From an uncultured Acetobacter sp. (GTDB lineage Bacteria > Pseudomonadota > Alphaproteobacteria > Acetobacterales > Acetobacteraceae), in contig CALCDN010000203.1 of the NCBI GenBank assembly GCA_937900755.1, positions 1 to 18,546 on the forward strand: a stretch of 18,546 nt of DNA, written 5' to 3'. The notes under the pieces are model-generated. The model saw nothing but the letters and a program-made list of their open reading frames with translations, made no database searches and was not told the origin of the DNA. Both the position numbers and the translations under genes were made by a program. Below, piece by piece: positions 16,278-18,546 of the stretch (positions within the stretch are counted from its first letter, which is position 1; the number at the start of each line of letters is the position of its first letter).

Positions 16278-16293
16278 GCAAATGGCGTGCCAA
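16278..16293 (-). promoter_or_regulatory. Sigma-54 (-24/-12) promoter of modABC
   Basis: Read on the minus strand the site is TTGGCACG-CCAT-TTGC, identical to the consensus TTGGCACG-N4-TTGC with the invariant GG and GC separated by 10 bases. Transcription is predicted to start near 16266, giving a leader of about 25 bases that contains the GGGAG ribosome binding site of modA. Confidence 0.85.
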
Positions 16294-16565
16294 AGCCGAC
16301 AATATTGAATGGCATAGTGGCATATCACCCATCTGCAACGGGTATGGTGTGTGGAAAGGGTGTCCCACCTGGCGGTTTTCCGCAGGATTGAGGGATAAAG
16401 TCGTGTGCAGGTCATGGGACTTTCCATAATTCCTTGAACGACAAACAGCGGGCGGTTCCTCCCCGTTCCCGCCAGATGACGCGTGATTGACACACGCGCA
16501 GGAAAAAATCTTCTGGTGAAGCGGAAAATGTTGTAGTCCATTGCGGCCAAGTAATGGCAGTATGT

Positions 16566-16625
16566 TTGATAGGGAACGAGAAAGTTCCTTAAATACTATA
16601 TCTATATCCGAATGGGAATAGATAT
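16566..16625 (+). promoter_or_regulatory. mop promoter region with two inverted repeats
   Basis: TTGATA (16566-16571) and TTAAAT (16589-16594) form a weak sigma-70-like pair with 17-base spacing. Within the spacer lies GGAAC / GTTCC (16573-16577 / 16584-16588). Just downstream, ATATCTAT (16598-16605) and ATAGATAT (16618-16625) form a perfect inverted repeat around a 12-base centre in which CC and GG can also pair. AT-rich TATAT-type half-sites resemble ModE-type molybdate operators in general form. ModE is not encoded in the window, so the assignment is inference. An alternative sigma-54-like site TGGCAG-N5-TTGAT (16555-16570) lacks the essential -12 GC. Confidence 0.45.
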
Positions 16626-16650
16626 CTGATTAAAATTTGGAGAGAATGCA

Positions 16651-16860
16651 ATGAAAATCAGTGCTCGGAACCAAATCAAGGGCAAGGTCAGCAAGATTGA
16701 AAAAGGTGCGACAACGTCTCACGTTAGCATCGAAATCGACGGTGGGGCCATTATCATGGCGTCCATTACCAACGAAGCCGTGAGCGAACTTGGCCTGAAA
16801 GACGGCGAATCTGTTTATGCCGTTATCAAGGCATCCGATGTGATGGTTGGCGTCGCCTAA
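16651..16860 (+). CDS. mop: Stand-alone molbindin (Mop domain protein)
   Basis: A 69-residue single Mop domain, the usual length. It begins MKISARNQIKGKVSKIEKG, then HVSIEIDGG, MASITNEAVSELGLKDG and ends VYAVIKASDVMVGVA, the full molbindin pattern. Molbindins assemble as hexamers in the cytoplasm and bind molybdate or tungstate oxyanions, acting as store or buffer. GGAGAG lies 6 bases before the ATG. It is divergent from modABC, whose ModC lacks its own Mop domain, so the protein may also take over the sensing role of that domain (inference). The stop is followed by AATTTTTTTT, a T-run with no convincing stem. Confidence 0.96.
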   Translation: MKISARNQIKGKVSKIEKGATTSHVSIEIDGGAIIMASITNEAVSELGLKDGESVYAVIKASDVMVGVA

Positions 16861-16920
16861 AATTTTTTTTCCGCATGATGCCTTTCTGGACGGAGGAGAT
16901 TTTTCATAACCGTATAAAAA

Positions 16921-16936
16921 TTGGCACGGTTTTTGC
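16921..16936 (+). promoter_or_regulatory. Sigma-54 (-24/-12) promoter upstream of rpoN
   Basis: TTGGCACG-GTTT-TTGC, an exact consensus match with GG-N10-GC spacing. Transcription should start near 16948, about 106 bases before the rpoN ATG and in the rpoN direction. No other plus-strand gene lies between. It implies autogenous control of rpoN. Confidence 0.85.
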
Positions 16937-16980
16937 GTTGTTTTCATGAGACGCTTTTTGATGGCGTTTCATGAAACAAC
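16937..16980. repeat. Long inverted repeat at the predicted rpoN transcription start
   Basis: TTTCATGAGACGC (16942-16954) and GCGTTTCATGAAA (16964-16976) pair over 13 positions with one mismatch around a 9-base loop. With one bulged T the pairing extends out to 16937 and 16980. It directly abuts the sigma-54 -12 element and covers the predicted start site, so it could be an operator in DNA or a hairpin in the 5' leader. Confidence 0.6.
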
Positions 16981-17053
16981 GGGAGGGACTGCTCGTGGAT
17001 ATGGGACGTGATCTTCTCTGCCAGAGGTATATGGCAAAGCGGGAAGTGGGCTG

Positions 17054-18421
17054 ATGTTGCAAGGTCAGGAAATGCGGCAAAGCCAGGGTCTGTTCATGAA
17101 TGGACAGATGCGTCAGGCGCTCCATTTGCTTCACCTTACCAATGCAGACCTGCAGGCATATCTGGAGGAGCAGGCGGCCACCAATCCGTTTCTTGAGCTT
17201 CCCTCGGTTGACCCCGCCATGCCTCCCGCGCCGCGTTACGAGCGTGGACGTATGGACCTGTTCTCCCAGGGGGGTCAGAGGGAGGATGATGGTACGGCGC
17301 GCCTGCCAGATGTGCCGCTTTCCCTGACGGACCAGTTGTACGAACAGCTTCGACTGTCCACGGCCAGCCAGCAGGACATGCGCATAGGGGCCTACCTGAT
17401 TGAAGCCCTTGATGCCGCAGGCCGCCTTTCGGAAAGTCTGGAAGTGCTGGTGCAACGAACCGGCCGTCCGCCAGAAGACATTGAGCGCGTGCGCCAGAAC
17501 ATGATGCGATTTGAGCCGGTGGGCATATTCGCCCGGTCCTTGCGGGAGTGTCTGGCGGTTCAGCTTCAGGAGCGGGGCTGCCTGGACGGGCCGATGGAAA
17601 AGCTGCTGGACCATATGGATATTCTTGCGCGCGGCGAAATGTCCCGTCTGGCCCGCCAGTGTGGCGTAGACCAGGCAACGTTGGAGGGCATGGTCGCCGA
17701 GCTGAAAAGGCTTAATCCCAAGCCCGGATTTGATGCGGGTGCCGAGATGCTGCCCGTGCGCATGTCCGATCTCATCGTCAGTGCGGATGGTGACGGAGAC
17801 TGGGTTGTCGAACTCAATGCCCAGACCCTGCCTCGTGTCATGCTGGTCCATGACCTGCAGACGCGCGTCAGCCTGAAAGACCAGGAAGTTCGCAAACAGG
17901 ACCGTCAGGTCACATGGTTTTTGGACCAGTGGCATACGCAGGCCAACTGGCTTGTGCGCGGGATGGAGTTGCGTTGCAACACGCTGCTGCGGGTGGCACG
18001 GGAAATTTTTCGGCGGCAGGAAGCCTTCCTGACCCATGGCGCTTCGGGGCTTGTACCGTTGACGCTCAAGGACGTGGCGGAAGGGGTGGGCGTGCATGAA
18101 AGCACTGTCAGCAGGGCGGTTATGGGTAAGGCAGTGGCAACGCCACAAGGGCTTTTTGCTTTGCGGTTTTTCTTTTCCTCCGTTCTGGCGGGGGATGCCC
18201 AGCAGGCACATAGCGCGGAAGCCGTGCGGGAGGTTATTCGGCGCCTTGTGGCGGAGGAAGAGCCAAAATCCGTTTTTTCGGATGATGACCTAGTGAGACT
18301 GTTGCGCGAGCGCGGCATAGTCATTGCGCGGCGGACTGTGGCTAAATATCGGGATATTCTCAATATTTCTCCATCTTTTGTCAGAAAAAGGAAAAATTTA
18401 CTGCGCGGGAAAGGGGCTTAG
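17054..18421 (+). CDS. rpoN: RNA polymerase sigma-54 factor
   Basis: A 455-residue sigma-54, slightly shorter than the roughly 480 of enterobacterial RpoN because the acidic region II is short. Region I is clear at the N-terminus: QSQGLFMNGQMRQALHLLHL, then AYLEEQAATNPFLELP, the part that contacts activators and keeps the promoter closed. The core-binding region is in the middle. A helix-turn-helix starts at about 336 (LTLKDVAEGVGVHESTVSRAV), and the RpoN box ARRTVAKYRD at 425-434 reads the -24 element. All key parts are intact. ATG 17054 has GGAAG about 8 bases upstream, and no earlier in-frame ATG exists before a stop. It directs genes with GG-N10-GC promoters, two of which are found in this window, including its own. 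A partner AAA+ activator is not encoded here. Confidence 0.97.
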   Translation: MLQGQEMRQSQGLFMNGQMRQALHLLHLTNADLQAYLEEQAATNPFLELPSVDPAMPPAPRYERGRMDLFSQGGQREDDGTARLPDVPLSLTDQLYEQLRLSTASQQDMRIGAYLIEALDAAGRLSESLEVLVQRTGRPPEDIERVRQNMMRFEPVGIFARSLRECLAVQLQERGCLDGPMEKLLDHMDILARGEMSRLARQCGVDQATLEGMVAELKRLNPKPGFDAGAEMLPVRMSDLIVSADGDGDWVVELNAQTLPRVMLVHDLQTRVSLKDQEVRKQDRQVTWFLDQWHTQANWLVRGMELRCNTLLRVAREIFRRQEAFLTHGASGLVPLTLKDVAEGVGVHESTVSRAVMGKAVATPQGLFALRFFFSSVLAGDAQQAHSAEAVREVIRRLVAEEEPKSVFSDDDLVRLLRERGIVIARRTVAKYRDILNISPSFVRKRKNLLRGKGA

Positions 18422-18546
18422 AAGGCTGGAGGGGGAGCGTGTGGTCCCGTTCAAATTTTTTTGATAAAAATTATAAAATTTTATGAAATAATATAATGTT
18501 TTTATAACAATAATTCCAAAAAAAGGTATATTGATAGTCTGTTTAT
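18422..18546. other. AT-rich region after rpoN, to the window end
   Basis: No gene is seen. The palindromic ATAAAATTTTAT lies at about 18473-18484, and TATAAT at 18492-18497 could be a -10 hexamer for a gene beyond the window, but no matching -35 was found. No strong terminator hairpin follows rpoN. Confidence 0.35.

Larger units (their letters stand above)
16242..16650. other. Divergent modABC / mop control region
   Basis: There is no gene here, although an in-frame extension of modA covers much of it. It contains the modA sigma-54 promoter (16278-16293), a GC-rich inverted repeat GGCGG / CCGCC (16451-16455 / 16469-16473), a perfect 6-bp inverted repeat CGCGTG / CACGCG (16480-16485 / 16493-16498) and the mop promoter region with two inverted repeats (16566-16625). 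The inverted repeats at 16451-16498 lie 185-232 bases upstream of the predicted modA start and are candidate enhancer sites for a sigma-54 activator. No molybdenum-cofactor riboswitch was recognised, and the predicted modA leader of about 25 bases leaves no room for one. Confidence 0.5.

Noticed and set aside
16242..16550. Extended modA reading frame of 368 codons
   Set aside because: The extra N-terminal part looks non-coding, the signal peptide begins at ATG 16241 with its own ribosome binding site, and the sigma-54 promoter lies inside the extension.
16242..16550. Molybdenum-cofactor riboswitch upstream of modA
   Set aside because: No recognisable conserved core was seen, and the predicted sigma-54 transcript has a leader of only about 25 bases.
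16555..16570. A third sigma-54 site (TGGCAG-N5-TTGAT) before mop
   Set aside because: The invariant GC of the -12 element is replaced by GA, so it is not counted as a promoter in spite of its position.
16861..16870. T-run after mop as a terminator
   Set aside because: The run of eight T is preceded by only a three-base-pair stem possibility, too weak to call an intrinsic terminator.

Overview
The window looks like chromosomal DNA of an acetic acid bacterium (Acetobacteraceae; Komagataeibacter, Gluconacetobacter or a close relative). This is inferred from gene content and GC-rich coding style: a three-subunit membrane-bound GMC dehydrogenase with a triheme cytochrome, a large cyclic-di-GMP enzyme, and alphaproteobacterial-type rpoN and mod genes. 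The species cannot be fixed from the sequence alone.

Left part (1-4600): the 3' end of an autotransporter outer-membrane beta-barrel gene, then an operon for a periplasmic flavoprotein dehydrogenase: a Tat-exported small subunit, a GMC flavoprotein with a three-cysteine iron-sulfur motif, and a triheme cytochrome c. This enzyme type oxidises sugars or sugar acids (gluconate, 2-ketogluconate, fructose, sorbitol) in the periplasm and passes electrons to ubiquinone. A strong hairpin closes the operon. Middle-left (4600-9200): an unrecognised 188-residue protein, then a 1057-residue c-di-GMP enzyme that reads as GAF - GGDEF - globin-like - GAF - EAL - short C-terminal extension, with both catalytic centres intact. 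A 12-bp stem terminator follows.

Middle-right (9200-13750): a visibly AT-rich island with a GtrB-type polyprenyl-phosphate glycosyltransferase on the minus strand and two large polytopic membrane proteins on the plus strand, one GT-C-like and one of the GtrII type. Together they look like a lipid-linked glycosylation cassette for surface polysaccharide; no GtrA flippase is present. A short broken reading frame lies just beyond the island.

Right part (14090-18421): modABC (minus strand) for molybdate uptake, a divergent stand-alone molbindin (mop), and rpoN (sigma-54). ModC lacks the usual C-terminal molybdate-binding domain, while mop supplies that domain as a separate protein. The strongest regulatory signal of the window is here. 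Two sites match the sigma-54 -24/-12 consensus exactly, including spacing: one 37 bases upstream of modA and one upstream of rpoN itself. This suggests that molybdate uptake and rpoN are in one sigma-54 circuit, with rpoN autogenously controlled. Inverted repeats around mop and at the predicted rpoN transcription start are candidate operators.
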